A stretch of DNA of 64,000 nt from Gemelliphila asaccharolytica (GCF_001553005.1 NZ_KQ959899.1:58595-122594), one strand, 5' to 3'. Counted from the stretch's first letter, positions 48,388-59,544 are shown. Program-made: numbers and translations. Notes: generated by a model from the letters alone, not told the origin.

Positions 48388-49113
48388 TTATAATACTTTG
48401 CTTAAAAATATTTTTGTTCTTTCTTCTTTTGGATTATTAAATAATTCTTCTGGTTTGCCTTCTTCAAGGATAATTCCAGAATCCATAAATAAAACTTTAT
48501 CAGCTACTTCTTTTGCAAATCCCATCTCATGAGTTACTATAATCATTGTTAATCCTTCTAATGATAATTCTTTTATAACATCTAATACCTCATTTACCAT
48601 CTCAGGATCTAACGCACTGGTAGGTTCGTCAAATAGTAAGACTTCTGGTTCATTTGCTAATGCTCTAGCTATAGCTACACGTTGTTTTTGCCCTCCTGAT
48701 AGAGAATTAGGGTACGCATCTTTTTTATCAGATAAACCTACTCTTTTTAGTAATTTAATAGCTTTTTTTCTCAAATTCTCTTCTGTATCTAATTTTAATG
48801 TTTTCGGAGCTAATATAATATTTTCTAAAACTGACATATTATTAAATAAATTAAAATTTTGAAATACCATTCCTACTTTACTTCTTAATTTATTCACATC
48901 ATAACTGGCATCCATTATATTTTTTCCATGATATAATATTTCTCCTGATGTCGGATGTTCTAATAAATTGATACATCTTAATGCTGTAGATTTACCACTA
49001 CCACTAGAACCTACTATTACAACTTTTTCTCCTTTATTTACAGTAAAATTTATACCTTTCAGAACTTCATTATCTTTAAAATTTTTTTTCAAATTTTTTA
49101 CTTCTATTAGCAT
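48388..49113 (-). CDS. Polar amino-acid ABC transporter ATPase
   Basis: 241 residues. Walker [15 protein letters not shown]-loop [20 protein letters not shown], signature [15 protein letters not shown] and Walker [16 protein letters not shown]. It is of the GlnQ/ArtP/TcyC type. Third gene of binding protein, permease, ATPase in one operon. The leader suggests arginine as inducing signal, see the T-box. Confidence 0.93.
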   Translation of the reverse strand: MLIEVKNLKKNFKDNEVLKGINFTVNKGEKVVIVGSSGSGKSTALRCINLLEHPTSGEILYHGKNIMDASYDVNKLRSKVGMVFQNFNLFNNMSVLENIILAPKTLKLDTEENLRKKAIKLLKRVGLSDKKDAYPNSLSGGQKQRVAIARALANEPEVLLFDEPTSALDPEMVNEVLDVIKELSLEGLTMIIVTHEMGFAKEVADKVLFMDSGIILEEGKPEELFNNPKEERTKIFLSKVL

Positions 49114-49123
49114 AATTATCCCC

Positions 49124-49765
49124 CTATTTTTCTAATTTTCTCTCTAATGTTTTTATAATTTGTGATAAAACTGTTGTTATTATAAAGTATATTGCTGCTG
49201 CAACTAAATATGGTCCAAACGTTTCATATGTGGCATTTTTTATTGCATTTGCTGCAAACATTATATCAGCTACACCTACAAAATATACTATTGATGATTC
49301 TTTTACTAAAGATATAAATTCATTTCCTAATGCTGGTAAACAATTTTTAAAGGCTTGTGGTAATACTATCAATTTCATAGTTTGACCATAACTTAGTCCC
49401 AATGAACGTCCCGCTTCCATTTGTCCTTTATCTATAGCGTTAACTCCAGCTCTAAAAATCTCACTTACATAAGCTGCAGAGTTTATAGATAAAGCTACTA
49501 CTGCTGCAACAAAAGGAGATAATAATATACCTATTTCTGGTAAAGCAAAATATATAATCATGATTTGTACTAATATTGGTGTATTTCTTATAATTTCTAC
49601 ATATATAGTAGCTAACCATTTAAATATTTTTATAGTTCCAATCTTACAAACACATAAAATTATTCCAAAAATTAATCCTATTAATAATGCTATTAATGAA
49701 ACCGATAAAGTTACCTTTGTAGCATCTATAAACATTCCATTATATTCTGATAAAAAATTAAACAT
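49124..49765 (-). CDS. Polar amino-acid ABC transporter permease
   Basis: 213 residues with five hydrophobic segments. [20 protein letters not shown] and [20 protein letters not shown] followed by [20 protein letters not shown] is the EAA loop of HisM/GlnP-type permeases that contacts the ATPase. Only one permease is present, so it should work as a homodimer. Confidence 0.92.
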   Translation of the reverse strand: MFNFLSEYNGMFIDATKVTLSVSLIALLIGLIFGIILCVCKIGTIKIFKWLATIYVEIIRNTPILVQIMIIYFALPEIGILLSPFVAAVVALSINSAAYVSEIFRAGVNAIDKGQMEAGRSLGLSYGQTMKLIVLPQAFKNCLPALGNEFISLVKESSIVYFVGVADIMFAANAIKNATYETFGPYLVAAAIYFIITTVLSQIIKTLERKLEK

Positions 49766-49779
49766 TTTATTATTCTCCT

Positions 49780-50601
49780 TTATTTTAATTCTTGATATTC
49801 AGCTGCTAATGTAGCATATTTCTCTAATTCATTTTCAAATATTTTTTCTGAATATTGTTTATTTACTACTTTATTTATTTTTTCTATTAAATCTTTGTTG
49901 TTTCCTTTTCTAAATGCAACTGCCATTCCTTCTGCTTCAGCATCTTTTTCAAATTTAAAATTACTAAATATTAAGCTTTTTTCTTTGTGTAAAGCTATTT
50001 TACTAACATCTTCAGCTAAAAATGCTGCATCTATATTTTTATTTTTTAAATCTTGTATTACACTAGGTACATCTGCTAATGATTGAAGATTTTCTCTTGG
50101 AATATTAATTTCTTCTAGTAAAAATTTTTCTTGAACAGCTCCTTTTTGAACTCCTATTTTCATTTTTTTTACGTCTTCTATTGATTTAATATCTTCTCTA
50201 TCATTATTTATTAAAAATGCACTACCACCTGCAAAATATATATCAGAAAAATCTACTACTTTTCTTCTCTTTTCATTAGGGTTCATACCTGATATAACCA
50301 TGTCTACTCTACCTGACGATAAAGCTGGTAATAGGGCATCAAATGACAATTGAACTATCTCTAGTTTTACTCCTAACTCTTTTGCTATTTCTTCTGCTAG
50401 TTGAATATCTGCTCCAACCACTTCTACTTTTCCATCTTTTGCTAAATAAAATTCATATGGTGCGTAGTCTGGAGCGACTCCTAAACTAATTTTCCCTCTT
50501 TCTTTAATACTATCTAATTGATTTACATCTTTTTTGTTTCCACAACCTGTTGTAGTTAGTAATAGTAAAAAAGATATCAATATTATACATATTTTTTTCA
50601 T
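49780..50601 (-). CDS. Amino-acid ABC transporter binding lipoprotein, probably arginine/basic type
   Basis: 273 residues. Lipobox TTTGCGNKK. LGVAPDYAPYEFYLAKDGKV, GADIQLAEEIAKELGVKLEI and MVISGMNPNEKRRKVVDFSD are features of the family-3 periplasmic binding proteins. APYEF with aromatic Tyr and the acidic GADIQ site fit a binding pocket for polar or basic amino acids. The T-box with a CGU (Arg) specifier upstream points to arginine, but this is inference. Confidence 0.88.
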   Translation of the reverse strand: MKKICIILISFLLLLTTTGCGNKKDVNQLDSIKERGKISLGVAPDYAPYEFYLAKDGKVEVVGADIQLAEEIAKELGVKLEIVQLSFDALLPALSSGRVDMVISGMNPNEKRRKVVDFSDIYFAGGSAFLINNDREDIKSIEDVKKMKIGVQKGAVQEKFLLEEINIPRENLQSLADVPSVIQDLKNKNIDAAFLAEDVSKIALHKEKSLIFSNFKFEKDAEAEGMAVAFRKGNNKDLIEKINKVVNKQYSEKIFENELEKYATLAAEYQELK

Positions 50602-50639
50602 TTATACCTCCTGATCCTCGTTGAAAATTTGTAATTTAT

Positions 50640-50992
50640 AAAAAAAATAACGCCTCTTTGAAATGAAATTTTCAAAGAGACGAAATATCCGCGTTACCAC
50701 TCTTATTGATATATTTTTATACAATAATTATAAATGCAATAAATAATAATTATAACTATAAAAAAAACACCGATACTTCGTTAAATCTTAAAGATTTAAA
50801 GAGACGAAATATCCGCGTTACCACTCTTATTGATATAATAATATATCCACTCAAATTCTTTAAGGCAGAAATACCAATTTTTTTAAAATTAACTCCAAAG
50901 TACGTTCGTATATAATTAATATCAACCTTGCACCGTCGTCGACTCGCTATAATTAAATTATATATTACTTTTCTTCTTCAACGTTTATATTA
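50640..50992 (-). promoter_or_regulatory. T-box leader, probably arginine-specific, with duplicated antiterminator
   Basis: Minus strand. Stem I carries AGCGAGTCGACGACGGTGCA and GAA-CGT-A (specifier CGT at 50904-50902, preceded by GAA and followed by A), reading arginine. Then comes AAGAGTGGTAACGCGG, the T-box sequence, twice: the same 40-base segment is at 50798-50837 and again at 50674-50713. The first copy is followed by a weaker hairpin (TTAAATCTT/AAGATTTAA) and GTGTTTTTTTT; the second by a strong terminator (CCTCTTTGAAAT/ATTTCAAAGAGG-like) and T8. Uncharged tRNA-Arg should allow read-through into the transporter. Confidence 0.85.
50674..50837. repeat. Two identical 40-bp direct repeats (T-box core)
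   Basis: Copies at 50674-50713 and 50798-50837, 124 bases apart, with no base change. They span the T-box core and the first arm of the antiterminator. Confidence 0.92.
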
Positions 50993-51006
50993 TTTTTATG
51001 TTTAAG

Positions 51007-51035
51007 AGTTTACTACTTATAATTTATTTTGTCAA
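51007..51035 (-). promoter_or_regulatory. Promoter of the T-box controlled ABC operon
   Basis: Minus strand TTGACA (51035-51030), 17 bases, TAAACT (51012-51007), just ahead of the leader. Confidence 0.8.
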
Positions 51036-51083
51036 GTATTTTTTGAAATTTTTTTTAAAAATATAAAATATATTTTTTATATC

Positions 51084-51656
51084 CTATTGATTATCATCAT
51101 AACCATTTTTTATAACTGTCAGTTCACCGTTTGTTGGATCAATTACCAATCCATGAACGCTAACTTCGTTTGGTAATAAAGGATGATTTTTTATTAACTT
51201 AACATCGTGTTCTACACTATCATTTACATTATCAAAACCATGAAGCCATTCATTTAAATTTATTCCTGAATATTTTAAAACATTTAAAGTGTCTTCAGAC
51301 ACTCCTCTTTCCCTTATAGCTTTTATCAAATCATTTGTGTTTATATTTTGCATTCCACAATCCTTATGCCCCATAACTATTATTTCTTTAGCTTTTAAAG
51401 AATATACCGCTATAATCAAACTTCTCATAACAGAATCATAAGGATGACTTAGTATTGCCCCTGCATTTTTTATGATTTTTACATCGCCTGTTGAAAAATT
51501 AAGTGCTTTTGTGGCTAATTCTACCAAACGGGTGTCCATACAGGTCAAAATAACAACCTCTTTACTTGGATATTTATCTTCTGTTTGATACTTTTCATAG
51601 TATTTATTATTTACAAATTTTTTATTATAATCTAATATTTCGTATAATAATTTCAT
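51084..51656 (-). CDS. Beta-class carbonic anhydrase
   Basis: 190 residues. VVILTCMDTRLVELATKAL holds the zinc Cys with the Asp-Arg dyad (C-M-D-T-R), and IVMGHKDCGMQNI the zinc His and Cys. NAGAILSHPYDSVMRSLIIA is typical for the small (type II/gamma-subgroup) members of Gram-positives. It converts CO2 to bicarbonate for biosynthesis. Last gene of a long minus-strand run from pgeF; eight bases after rho. Confidence 0.9.
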   Translation of the reverse strand: MKLLYEILDYNKKFVNNKYYEKYQTEDKYPSKEVVILTCMDTRLVELATKALNFSTGDVKIIKNAGAILSHPYDSVMRSLIIAVYSLKAKEIIVMGHKDCGMQNINTNDLIKAIRERGVSEDTLNVLKYSGINLNEWLHGFDNVNDSVEHDVKLIKNHPLLPNEVSVHGLVIDPTNGELTVIKNGYDDNQ

Positions 51657-51663
51657 ATAACCT

Positions 51664-52932
51664 CTATTTTCTTATATTTTTTTTCATCTCTATTACATAT
51701 TCTCTATTAGAATCATACTTTCTTAAATATTTTGATATTCCAATAATTGGATCACTTATATCTGAAAGTTTATCTCTTGTTTGTTGCATAACTTCTAATT
51801 CATCTTTTGTTAAAAGTAATTCTTCTTTTCTTGTTGAAGTTTTCAAAAAATCTATAGCTGGATATATTCTTTTTTTTGATAATTCAGGAGACAATACAAG
51901 TTCCATATTTCCTGTTCCTTTAAACTCTTCAAATATTAAATCATCCATTCTTGACCCAGTTTCTATAAGTGCTGTTGCTATAATAGTCAAACTTCCTCCT
52001 CCTTCTACATTTCTTGCAGCTCCAAAAAATGATTTTGGTTTATGAAGGCTGTAAGGGTCAATCCCCCCAGATAATACTTTTCCACTGCTAGGAGATATTA
52101 TATTATATGCTCTTGCAAGTCTAGTTATACTATCCATGAGAATAATTACATCTTGACCTAACTCAACACATCTTTTTGCGTACTCTATAACTAATTCTGC
52201 TACTTTTACGTGATTTTCTGGTTTCTTATCAAAGGTAGAACTTACAACTTCTGCTCCTGCTACTGATCTTTCCATATCAGTCACCTCTTCTGGTCGTTCA
52301 TCAATCAACAGTATTATTAATTTTTTATCTGGATAATTTTTAGAAATTGCATTAGCAATTTCTTTAATAAGAGTTGTTTTCCCCACTTTTGGTGGTGCTA
52401 CTATAAGACCTCTTTGCCCGAATCCTATTGGGGATAAAAGATCTATAAGTCTAGTAGAAAGCTTTTCTTTTGTAGTTTCTAAAACTATTTTTTTATTTGG
52501 ATATATTGGTGTTAGTGCTTGAAAATGAGTACGGGATTTTACTTCTTCAGCGTTCACTCCATTTATAAAATCTACTTGTAGCAAACCATAATATCTTTCA
52601 TTTTCTTTAGGTTTTCTTACTTTCCCTGTTACCTTATCGCCCTTTTTTAATTCAAACCTTCTTATTTGTGAACTTGATATATAAATATCAACTTCTCCTT
52701 TACTAAAATTAACAGTCCTCAAAAATCCATATCCTTGTTCCGGATGAATATCATCTAAAACTCCTGTTAAAAAATAATTCCCCTCATTTTCCATTTCTTT
52801 TTCTAATATAGATAAAACTAATTCTTTTTTATTTAATGTTGAATATCTACTAACACCCAACTTTTTTGCTTGTAATGTCAACTCCTTGGTCGTCATACTA
52901 TTATATAAATCATCAAAACTTTTATAAATCAT
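51664..52932 (-). CDS. rho: Transcription termination factor Rho
   Basis: 422 residues. The Rho N-terminal domain ([20 protein letters not shown]), the cold-shock RNA-binding domain ([20 protein letters not shown]) and the ATPase domain with [36 protein letters not shown] and [20 protein letters not shown]. It is a hexameric RNA helicase that ends transcripts. The start overlaps the end of the EamA-like gene by 11 bases, unusual company for rho. Confidence 0.97.
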   Translation of the reverse strand: MIYKSFDDLYNSMTTKELTLQAKKLGVSRYSTLNKKELVLSILEKEMENEGNYFLTGVLDDIHPEQGYGFLRTVNFSKGEVDIYISSSQIRRFELKKGDKVTGKVRKPKENERYYGLLQVDFINGVNAEEVKSRTHFQALTPIYPNKKIVLETTKEKLSTRLIDLLSPIGFGQRGLIVAPPKVGKTTLIKEIANAISKNYPDKKLIILLIDERPEEVTDMERSVAGAEVVSSTFDKKPENHVKVAELVIEYAKRCVELGQDVIILMDSITRLARAYNIISPSSGKVLSGGIDPYSLHKPKSFFGAARNVEGGGSLTIIATALIETGSRMDDLIFEEFKGTGNMELVLSPELSKKRIYPAIDFLKTSTRKEELLLTKDELEVMQQTRDKLSDISDPIIGISKYLRKYDSNREYVIEMKKNIRK

Positions 52933-53839
52933 TTTTTCTCCTACTTGCTCTTATATTCAGTATAAAAACTGATGCTAAAATAAATAATACACCTATAAAA
53001 TCGTAAACAGTTAAATTTGCTTCTAATAATAAATATGAAAAAATAATAGCAGCTATTGGTTCAAAACAAGCTATTATACTTCCCTTTATTGCCCCTATTT
53101 TTTGCACACCTTCAAGATAAAATGAAAAAGATAAAATAGTACCAAAAATAACAACTCCTAAAAAAGCAAAAAAATCTAATAATGTAAAATTTTTTGGTAA
53201 ATAAAAATTAAAAGTTCCAAATTCGCTAACTATTCCAGCTATAAAAAATCCCCATGCTACAACTAATATTGCTCCATATTTTTTTATAAGTCCTAAAGAT
53301 AGCACGCTATATAATGCTAGTCCAAAAGCTGAAAAAATGCCCCAAAATATTCCTATTAAGGACACTTGAATATTCTTAATATCACAATGTGTCGCTATTA
53401 TTATAGTTCCTAAAAAAGAAAACAATATTGCTATAATCTCATTAAATGATGGAAATCTTTTTTTAAAAATACAATAATAACACATTATTATAGTTGGACC
53501 TATATATTGTAAAATGGTTGCTGTAGGAGCATTTGTATATTTTACTGATAAAAAATATGTAGCTTGACATACTAAAAGACCTAAAAAAGAAAATTTTAAT
53601 AAAGAAAATACATCTCTCTTATTTTTGTATATTAAAAAAATTTTATTTTTATTTTTTAAATACAAATAAAAAATCATAATCAGCCCAGAAAAAAATATTC
53701 TGTTTGTTATTACCCAACTTGAATTAATCTTAGAAATATTAAGTAAGTATTCTCCTAAAACTCCACTAAGTCCCCATAATGAAGCTCCGATAAATGTATA
53801 AGTAATTCCCAAAACATTATTTGTTAATAATTTTTTCAT
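52922..53839 (-). CDS. EamA/DMT family transporter
   Basis: 305 residues, ten hydrophobic segments in two repeated EamA halves; [20 protein letters not shown] starts the first and [20 protein letters not shown] the second; [20 protein letters not shown] and [20 protein letters not shown] are typical. A drug/metabolite exporter of unknown substrate. Its stop overlaps rho, and it follows the MenF-like gene by 14 bases. Confidence 0.9.
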   Translation of the reverse strand: MKKLLTNNVLGITYTFIGASLWGLSGVLGEYLLNISKINSSWVITNRIFFSGLIMIFYLYLKNKNKIFLIYKNKRDVFSLLKFSFLGLLVCQATYFLSVKYTNAPTATILQYIGPTIIMCYYCIFKKRFPSFNEIIAILFSFLGTIIIATHCDIKNIQVSLIGIFWGIFSAFGLALYSVLSLGLIKKYGAILVVAWGFFIAGIVSEFGTFNFYLPKNFTLLDFFAFLGVVIFGTILSFSFYLEGVQKIGAIKGSIIACFEPIAAIIFSYLLLEANLTVYDFIGVLFILASVFILNIRASRRKNDL

Positions 53840-53853
53840 TATAGCCTCTGTTT

Positions 53854-55188
53854 TTATTTAAATAATTTCAAATTTTTATCAACTATTTTATCACTTGTTT
53901 CTTTTATCTTTTCGTAATTTTCATCTTCATCTACAAATACAGAAGAAAATAAAGTGATTATTTTGTCGAAAGCCACCATCATGTTACCACAAGTATAAAA
54001 ATTAGATTCAAATTTATGATTTATAAATCCAAAAGGATAGTACCAAAAACCATAACCAATATTTTCCTTTTCTTTTAAAAATTCTTCTGTTTCTTTAATA
54101 GGATGTCCCTTTATTATAGTTATAGGATATAAAAGACTTAATTTTTTAATATCTTCATTTATTCCTTTTGTTTTTGTTTTAAATACAGAATATATATCTA
54201 AGTTTTTTCCTATTAAAATTTTTTCTTTTTCTAATGTGAAAAATGATTCTGTTTTTTCTTCAAGACGTAATTTAAAATCTTTTTCTATATCATCTTCTTT
54301 GAAATCTATATAATTAAAACCATTAAATAAATTTTCTTTTTGGAGATACAAATATAATTTCAAAAATTCCAAATCTGAAGAAAACGAAAGCAATGGATTA
54401 CTAGTAATGAACATACTTTTTTTAGATTCATATGCTATGAAATATAAGTTTTTTTCCATAAAATACTTCATAATAGCTGGTAAAAAAACTTTACTTTCTA
54501 CTACAAGTTGATCTTTCCTTGATAAAGCTATTCTTTTAAAATTTTTATTTTTTATTTTTTCTAATGCTGATTTAATGTTATCTTCTAAAATTTCTGGATA
54601 AATTTCTCTAACTTGATCAAGTTTTGTTTCTTCTAAAGGCAAATATTCTTTATTTTTTATTCTTTCTAAAAAAGATATTCTTTCATGCCAAATTTCAGAA
54701 AAATCTTTTTCTACTTCTTTTTTAAAAAATAAAGTAAAAAGTATTTCTTTTTCTTCAAAAACAGCTAAAATATTTGGTATTTTAAAAGTTGTATCACTAA
54801 AATCTATCCACTCTTGATAATTTTTATTATCTCCACTTGAAACTCCACCATAAATTCCAAAGTAATCATTTGTAAAATCATCTATCTTTATTTGAGTAGT
54901 TTGTGACATTACATTTTGAAATTCTAAAACAACGCTATTATTGTTATAATTTGTTAAAAAATCATTAGTATCTAAACTAAAATTATAACAATTTCCTATA
55001 CCTACTATAACATTTTTCTTATCTGGAGTTTTTAAAGCAAATCTCTCTCCAATATTCTTATGAAATAGTGTTAAGAAATCATAAGGTTCAACTATTTTCT
55101 CTATTTTAAAACTAACTGCTATAAAATTTTTAAATATCTTATCTGAAAAATCATAATCTTTTATATGTCTATAATCATTAATTTCCAT
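53854..55188 (-). CDS. MenF/isochorismate synthase-like protein with lost active-site residues
   Basis: 444 residues. The middle part (DNIKSALEKIKNKNFKRIAL then SRKDQLVVESKVFLPAIMKY) follows the chorismate-binding enzymes, including the base Lys region (K-R-I-A-L-S-R). After that it diverges: where G-A-S-P-E-R-L with the catalytic Glu is expected it has TSNPLLSFS, where H-P-T-P-A-V-x-G is expected it has GHPIKETEEF, and the C-terminal E-F-x-V-x-I-R motif is replaced by FESNFYTCGNMMVAF. So the fold seems kept but Mg and substrate sites lost. It overlaps the NagB-like gene by 11 bases. It may be a regulator or structural paralogue, or a fast-evolving enzyme. Confidence 0.7.
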   Translation of the reverse strand: MEINDYRHIKDYDFSDKIFKNFIAVSFKIEKIVEPYDFLTLFHKNIGERFALKTPDKKNVIVGIGNCYNFSLDTNDFLTNYNNNSVVLEFQNVMSQTTQIKIDDFTNDYFGIYGGVSSGDNKNYQEWIDFSDTTFKIPNILAVFEEKEILFTLFFKKEVEKDFSEIWHERISFLERIKNKEYLPLEETKLDQVREIYPEILEDNIKSALEKIKNKNFKRIALSRKDQLVVESKVFLPAIMKYFMEKNLYFIAYESKKSMFITSNPLLSFSSDLEFLKLYLYLQKENLFNGFNYIDFKEDDIEKDFKLRLEEKTESFFTLEKEKILIGKNLDIYSVFKTKTKGINEDIKKLSLLYPITIIKGHPIKETEEFLKEKENIGYGFWYYPFGFINHKFESNFYTCGNMMVAFDKIITLFSSVFVDEDENYEKIKETSDKIVDKNLKLFK

Positions 55189-55978
55189 AATTTTCTTTTA
55201 ACCTTAGCTCTGATTTCCTTTTTTCTTCTAATTCTTTTTTTCTTTTTCTTTCTTTCATCATTTTATCTACTTCTATTTCTGTTTTATAAGAAGCATTTTT
55301 GTCAGTAAAAATAACTAAATTTTTATGTTTTTTTATTAAAGTTAAAATACTTTTATCTTCTTCTTCATCAAATAATTTTTTTACATAATCTTTTTTGTCT
55401 TCTCCTATAGCTATTAGAAATATATTATTAGCTTTCATAATACAATCATAACCTATAGTAATTATCTTATCACTTTTAGCATCAATATTATATTTTCTTT
55501 TTATCTCTTGTTTTTTTTCTTTAGAAATTTTAAATAAATGCACATCCTCATTTTCTTTTGTAACCTCATTATAATTTAAAATATAACCGTTTTTATCTAA
55601 AAAAATAAGTGCTACATCTATTTTATTATCATCTATTATTTCCTTATATTTATTGATATCTTTTTCGTTTATATATTCTGGCGAGAAAATATTTTTATAA
55701 TCTACATCCAAAGGTTTATAAAAATTTCTCTTCATAATTCTATAAAAACCAACATCTTCTTCTTTTTCTATACCAGATATTTCTTTTTGTCCAAGGAAAA
55801 TAATGTGTTTGTAACTATATTTACCATTTTTATGTTCTTCTATTATTCTTTTAGAAAATTGAGTATCTAATATTTTTTCTGAAAATGAAAAAACTGCTCC
55901 TGGTTCTATATATTTTTCTAATTCATCATATACTCTATTAAATACTGATTGTTCTGTATTACACACTATATATTTCAT
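55178..55978 (-). CDS. NagB/glucosamine-6-phosphate deaminase-like protein without catalytic residues
   Basis: 266 residues. Colinear with NagB: YKHIIFLGQKEISGIEKEED in place of the strand ending L-D-E-Y-x-G-L; DVALIFLDKNGYILNYNEVT in place of G-I-G-x-N-G-H-I-G-F-N-E-P; KIITIGYDCIMKANNIFLIA and IGEDKKDYVKKLFDEEE in place of the later helix. The catalytic Asp (D-E-Y) and His (N-G-H) are gone (N-G-Y here). About 25 residues of K/R/E-rich helix are added at the C-terminus (MMKERKRKKELEEKRKSELR). It is therefore probably not a deaminase. Coupled with the MenF-like gene downstream. Confidence 0.7.
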   Translation of the reverse strand: MKYIVCNTEQSVFNRVYDELEKYIEPGAVFSFSEKILDTQFSKRIIEEHKNGKYSYKHIIFLGQKEISGIEKEEDVGFYRIMKRNFYKPLDVDYKNIFSPEYINEKDINKYKEIIDDNKIDVALIFLDKNGYILNYNEVTKENEDVHLFKISKEKKQEIKRKYNIDAKSDKIITIGYDCIMKANNIFLIAIGEDKKDYVKKLFDEEEDKSILTLIKKHKNLVIFTDKNASYKTEIEVDKMMKERKRKKELEEKRKSELRLKENYGN

Positions 55979-55998
55979 AAATTATTTTTCCTTTTTTT

Positions 55999-56694
55999 TT
56001 ATTTTAATTCAATTATTGTTGCAATTCTTTTATCTGTTTTTTTATCTTTTCTATATGAATAAAATTTATCGTTATTCCTTACTGTACAAAGCTTACTGCT
56101 TTTTATATTTTTTTCTAAAATGCCTGATTTCAATAAATTTTCTTTGTTTATTTTTTCAAGATTCAAATAATATTTTTTATTAATTACCTTAAAATAATCT
56201 TGTATATTAAATTTTCTAAATTTTTCTATTAATTCTAATGAAACTTCATAGTTATCTTGTCTGATATGTGGTGCAAAAAATACATTAATATTTTCTCTTT
56301 TGCAATTATACTTATTTAGCATTTTTTCTACCACTTTTTTTGCTATTTCACTATAAGTACCTCTCCAGCCTGCGTGAGCTAAAGCAACAACTTTATTAAT
56401 TTTATCATAAAAAATAATCGGTACACAATCAGCCGTAAAAATTACTATTGGTATATTCTTATCATTAGTAATAATGCCATCAGCTTCTGTTAATATTTGA
56501 ATATTGTGTTTTGTTACTTCTTTTATTAAATTTGAATGAATTTGTTTTACATAAGATAAATATTCTACATGATATCCATGTTTTTTTAAAATATTTTTCA
56601 ATTTTAAAATATTCTTACCATCTACATCTCTCTTAGTAAATGAAAATCTTATTTTTTCATCTTCATATAAGTATAAACAATCTTTTTCTTCCAT
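55999..56694 (-). CDS. pgeF: PgeF/YlmD-type multicopper-like oxidase (peptidoglycan editing factor)
   Basis: 231 residues. VVALAHAGWRGTYSEIAKKV, NIPIVIFTADCVPIIFYD and FFAPHIRQDNYEVSLELIEK carry the His/Cys metal-site residues of the DUF152 family. Members remove wrongly incorporated amino acids from murein precursors and act on purine nucleosides. In Bacillota it usually sits next to ftsZ; here it leads the minus-strand run with NagB- and MenF-like genes. Confidence 0.92.
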   Translation of the reverse strand: MEEKDCLYLYEDEKIRFSFTKRDVDGKNILKLKNILKKHGYHVEYLSYVKQIHSNLIKEVTKHNIQILTEADGIITNDKNIPIVIFTADCVPIIFYDKINKVVALAHAGWRGTYSEIAKKVVEKMLNKYNCKRENINVFFAPHIRQDNYEVSLELIEKFRKFNIQDYFKVINKKYYLNLEKINKENLLKSGILEKNIKSSKLCTVRNNDKFYSYRKDKKTDKRIATIIELK

Positions 56695-56797
56695 AATTAC
56701 CTCTTTATCTGATTATTATTATACTATTAAAAATGAGAAATTAAAACTAAAAATATCAAATTATCCCTAGATTGATATTCTATGTTTTCAAAAATAA

Positions 56798-56860
56798 AAA
56801 GCTAATATTTAAAATTAAATAATAGAAATTTACTAAAATATAAATTTTAAAATTAGCTTT
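56798..56860 (-). terminator. valS terminator
   Basis: AAAGCTAAT and ATTAGCTTT arms with further A/T pairing inside; AAAAATAAAAA on the plus strand gives the T-rich tail for the minus strand. Confidence 0.7.
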
Positions 56861-56870
56861 ATTTTTTATT

Positions 56871-59516
56871 TTATAGATTATTCAAAACTTTTATTCTATC
56901 TTTTACTATTTGATATTTATTAATATAATTTTTTTCCTTATCTTTTTCTTTATCTACTATTTCTTTAGGTGCAGAAGATACAAATTTTTTATTATTAAGT
57001 TTTTTAGATACTCTATCAATTTCTTTTTGATATTTTTCTAATTCTTTTTCTAATCTTTCTTTTTCTTTTTCTATATCTATTAAATCTGCTAAAGAAACAT
57101 ATATTTCTAAATCATCTAACACTCTGCTTATGTCCGTTTTAAGTATTTTTATTTCTTTTTCTATTATTAATTTACTTGGTTTTGCAAATCTTTCTAGATA
57201 AAGTTTTCCTTCAAGGAGTGTATTTTTTATTTCCTCATTTTCATATTTTATTTTTATAGGAATTTCTCTGGACATAGGTGCATTTACTTCACTTCTTATA
57301 TTACGTACAGCTATGATTACTTCTTGAATAAGCTTCATTTTATCTGTTTCTTCTTCGAAAATTAGATTTTCTTCTATTTTTGGAAATTTACTTGTTACTA
57401 TACTTTCTTCTGTATGAGGCAGATGAGAATATATTTCTTCTGTTACAAATGGCATAAATGGATGTAACATTTTTAGTGAACCTTCAAGTACATAAACAAG
57501 TACAGATTGTGCTGTTTTTTTTGTTTCTTGATTTTCAGAATTTAGTGATATTTTTGCAGTTTCTATATACCAAGAACAATATTCTTCCCAGATAAAATTA
57601 TATAGAATACGTGATGCTTCGCCAAATTCATATTTTTCTAGCAATCTTTCATAATCTTTAATTGTTTTTTCATATTTAGTAAGAATATATTTATCTGCAA
57701 GTGATAAGTTTTTAATTTTATTAATTTCTAAATCATCAAATTTAAAATCCTCTAAATTCATTATTACAAAACGAGATGCATTCCATATTTTATTAATATA
57801 ATTCCATGATGATTCAATTTTTTCAGTTGAATAACGTAGGTCTTGCCCTGGTGTAGAATTTGTTGCTAAAAAATATCTAAGGCTATCGGCACCATATTTT
57901 TCTATTACTTCCATAGGATCAACACCATTTCCTAAAGATTTACTCATTTTTCTTCCTTTTTCATCACGTACTAAACCATGAATTAGAGTATCTTTAAAGG
58001 GTCTTTTTTGAGTGAATTCTAATCCTTGAAAAATCATTCTTGATACCCAGAAGAAAATTATATCATACCCTGTAACTAAACAATCTGTAGGATAATATCT
58101 AATTAAATCTTCTTTTTTAGTATCAGGCCACCCTAAAGTTGAAAATGGCCACAATGCTGATGAATACCAAGTATCAAGTACGTCTTCATCTTGGACATAA
58201 TTTTCTATATCTTTTGGTGGTTTTACATCAACATATATTTCACCAGTTTTCTTATGATACCATGCTGGAATTCTATGTCCCCACCAAAGTTGTCTAGAAA
58301 TACACCAATCTTGAACATTTTCCATCCAAGTTGTGAATGTAGATTCAAATCTATTAGGATAAAAATTAACTTTATTTTCTATATTTTTTTGATTTTCTAA
58401 TGATTTTTCTGCTAATGGCTTCATTTTAACAAACCATTGTTTAGAAAGGTATGGCTCTACTATTACTCCACTTCTTTCAGAATGTCCTACAGAGTGGATA
58501 TGTTTTTTTATTTTAAAACAAATTCCTTCTTTTTGAAGGTCTGCAATAAGTTTTTTTCTACAAGTAAATCTATCTAATCCACTATATTTACCTGCTTTGT
58601 CGTTCATTATTGCTTCTTCATCCATTACTACTATTCTTTCAAGATTGTGTCTATTTCCTACTTCAAAATCGTTAGGGTCGTGTGCTGGAGTTATTTTTAC
58701 TACCCCACTACCAAAGTCTTTTTCTACATATTTATCAGCAATTACGGGAATCTCTTTATTTAATACTGGTAAAATTACTTTTTTCCCTACATAATCTTTA
58801 TATCTCTCATCATCTGGATGTACTGCAACTGCGGTATCTCCAAATAGTGTTTCCGGTCTTGTCGTAGCTATCTCAAGATATTTACCACTTCCATCTGCTA
58901 AAAAATATTTAAGGTGATAAAAAGCTCCTTCTACATCTTTATATATAACTTCTATATTTGATAAAGCTGTACGTTGAGCTGGATCCCAATTTATAATTCT
59001 CTCTCCTCTATATATTATTCCTTTTTTATAGTGGTCAACAAATATTTTAGTTACAGCATCATTAAGTCCTTTATCTAGTGTAAATCTTTCTCTTGAATAG
59101 TCTAGTCCTAACCCTAGTTTAGCCCACTGACTTCTGATGTAAGAAGCATATTCTTCTTTCCATTCCCAAGCTTTTTTTAAAAATTTTTCTCGTCCCAAAT
59201 CATAACGAGAAATACCTTCTTCTCTTAATTTTTTTTCTACTTTAGCTTGGGTAGAAATTCCTGCATGATCCATACCAGGTAAGTAAAGCACATCATATCC
59301 TTTTAATCTCTTATATCTTGTTAAAATGTCTTGAAGTGTTGTATCCCAAGCGTGACCTATATGTAATTTACCTGTTACATTTGGTGGTGGTATTACAATT
59401 GTATATGGTTGTTTTTTACTTTTATTATTAGCTTTGAATACTTCTTTTTCTAACCACCAGCTATATCTTTTACTTTCTACTTCTTTTGGATTATATTTTG
59501 CACCCATTTTTATCAT
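56871..59516 (-). CDS. valS: Valyl-tRNA synthetase
   Basis: 881 residues. [20 protein letters not shown] near residue 40 (HIGH), [20 protein letters not shown] near 520 (KMSKS), an editing domain between them, and a C-terminal coiled-coil arm (about 805-881). It charges and proofreads tRNA-Val. Under the T-box upstream. ATG at 59516 has GGAGG nearby; the ATG three codons later is an alternative. Confidence 0.97.
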   Translation of the reverse strand: MIKMGAKYNPKEVESKRYSWWLEKEVFKANNKSKKQPYTIVIPPPNVTGKLHIGHAWDTTLQDILTRYKRLKGYDVLYLPGMDHAGISTQAKVEKKLREEGISRYDLGREKFLKKAWEWKEEYASYIRSQWAKLGLGLDYSRERFTLDKGLNDAVTKIFVDHYKKGIIYRGERIINWDPAQRTALSNIEVIYKDVEGAFYHLKYFLADGSGKYLEIATTRPETLFGDTAVAVHPDDERYKDYVGKKVILPVLNKEIPVIADKYVEKDFGSGVVKITPAHDPNDFEVGNRHNLERIVVMDEEAIMNDKAGKYSGLDRFTCRKKLIADLQKEGICFKIKKHIHSVGHSERSGVIVEPYLSKQWFVKMKPLAEKSLENQKNIENKVNFYPNRFESTFTTWMENVQDWCISRQLWWGHRIPAWYHKKTGEIYVDVKPPKDIENYVQDEDVLDTWYSSALWPFSTLGWPDTKKEDLIRYYPTDCLVTGYDIIFFWVSRMIFQGLEFTQKRPFKDTLIHGLVRDEKGRKMSKSLGNGVDPMEVIEKYGADSLRYFLATNSTPGQDLRYSTEKIESSWNYINKIWNASRFVIMNLEDFKFDDLEINKIKNLSLADKYILTKYEKTIKDYERLLEKYEFGEASRILYNFIWEEYCSWYIETAKISLNSENQETKKTAQSVLVYVLEGSLKMLHPFMPFVTEEIYSHLPHTEESIVTSKFPKIEENLIFEEETDKMKLIQEVIIAVRNIRSEVNAPMSREIPIKIKYENEEIKNTLLEGKLYLERFAKPSKLIIEKEIKILKTDISRVLDDLEIYVSLADLIDIEKEKERLEKELEKYQKEIDRVSKKLNNKKFVSSAPKEIVDKEKDKEKNYINKYQIVKDRIKVLNNL

Positions 59517-59544
59517 AAAATTACCTCCTAGTATAAAATATAAA

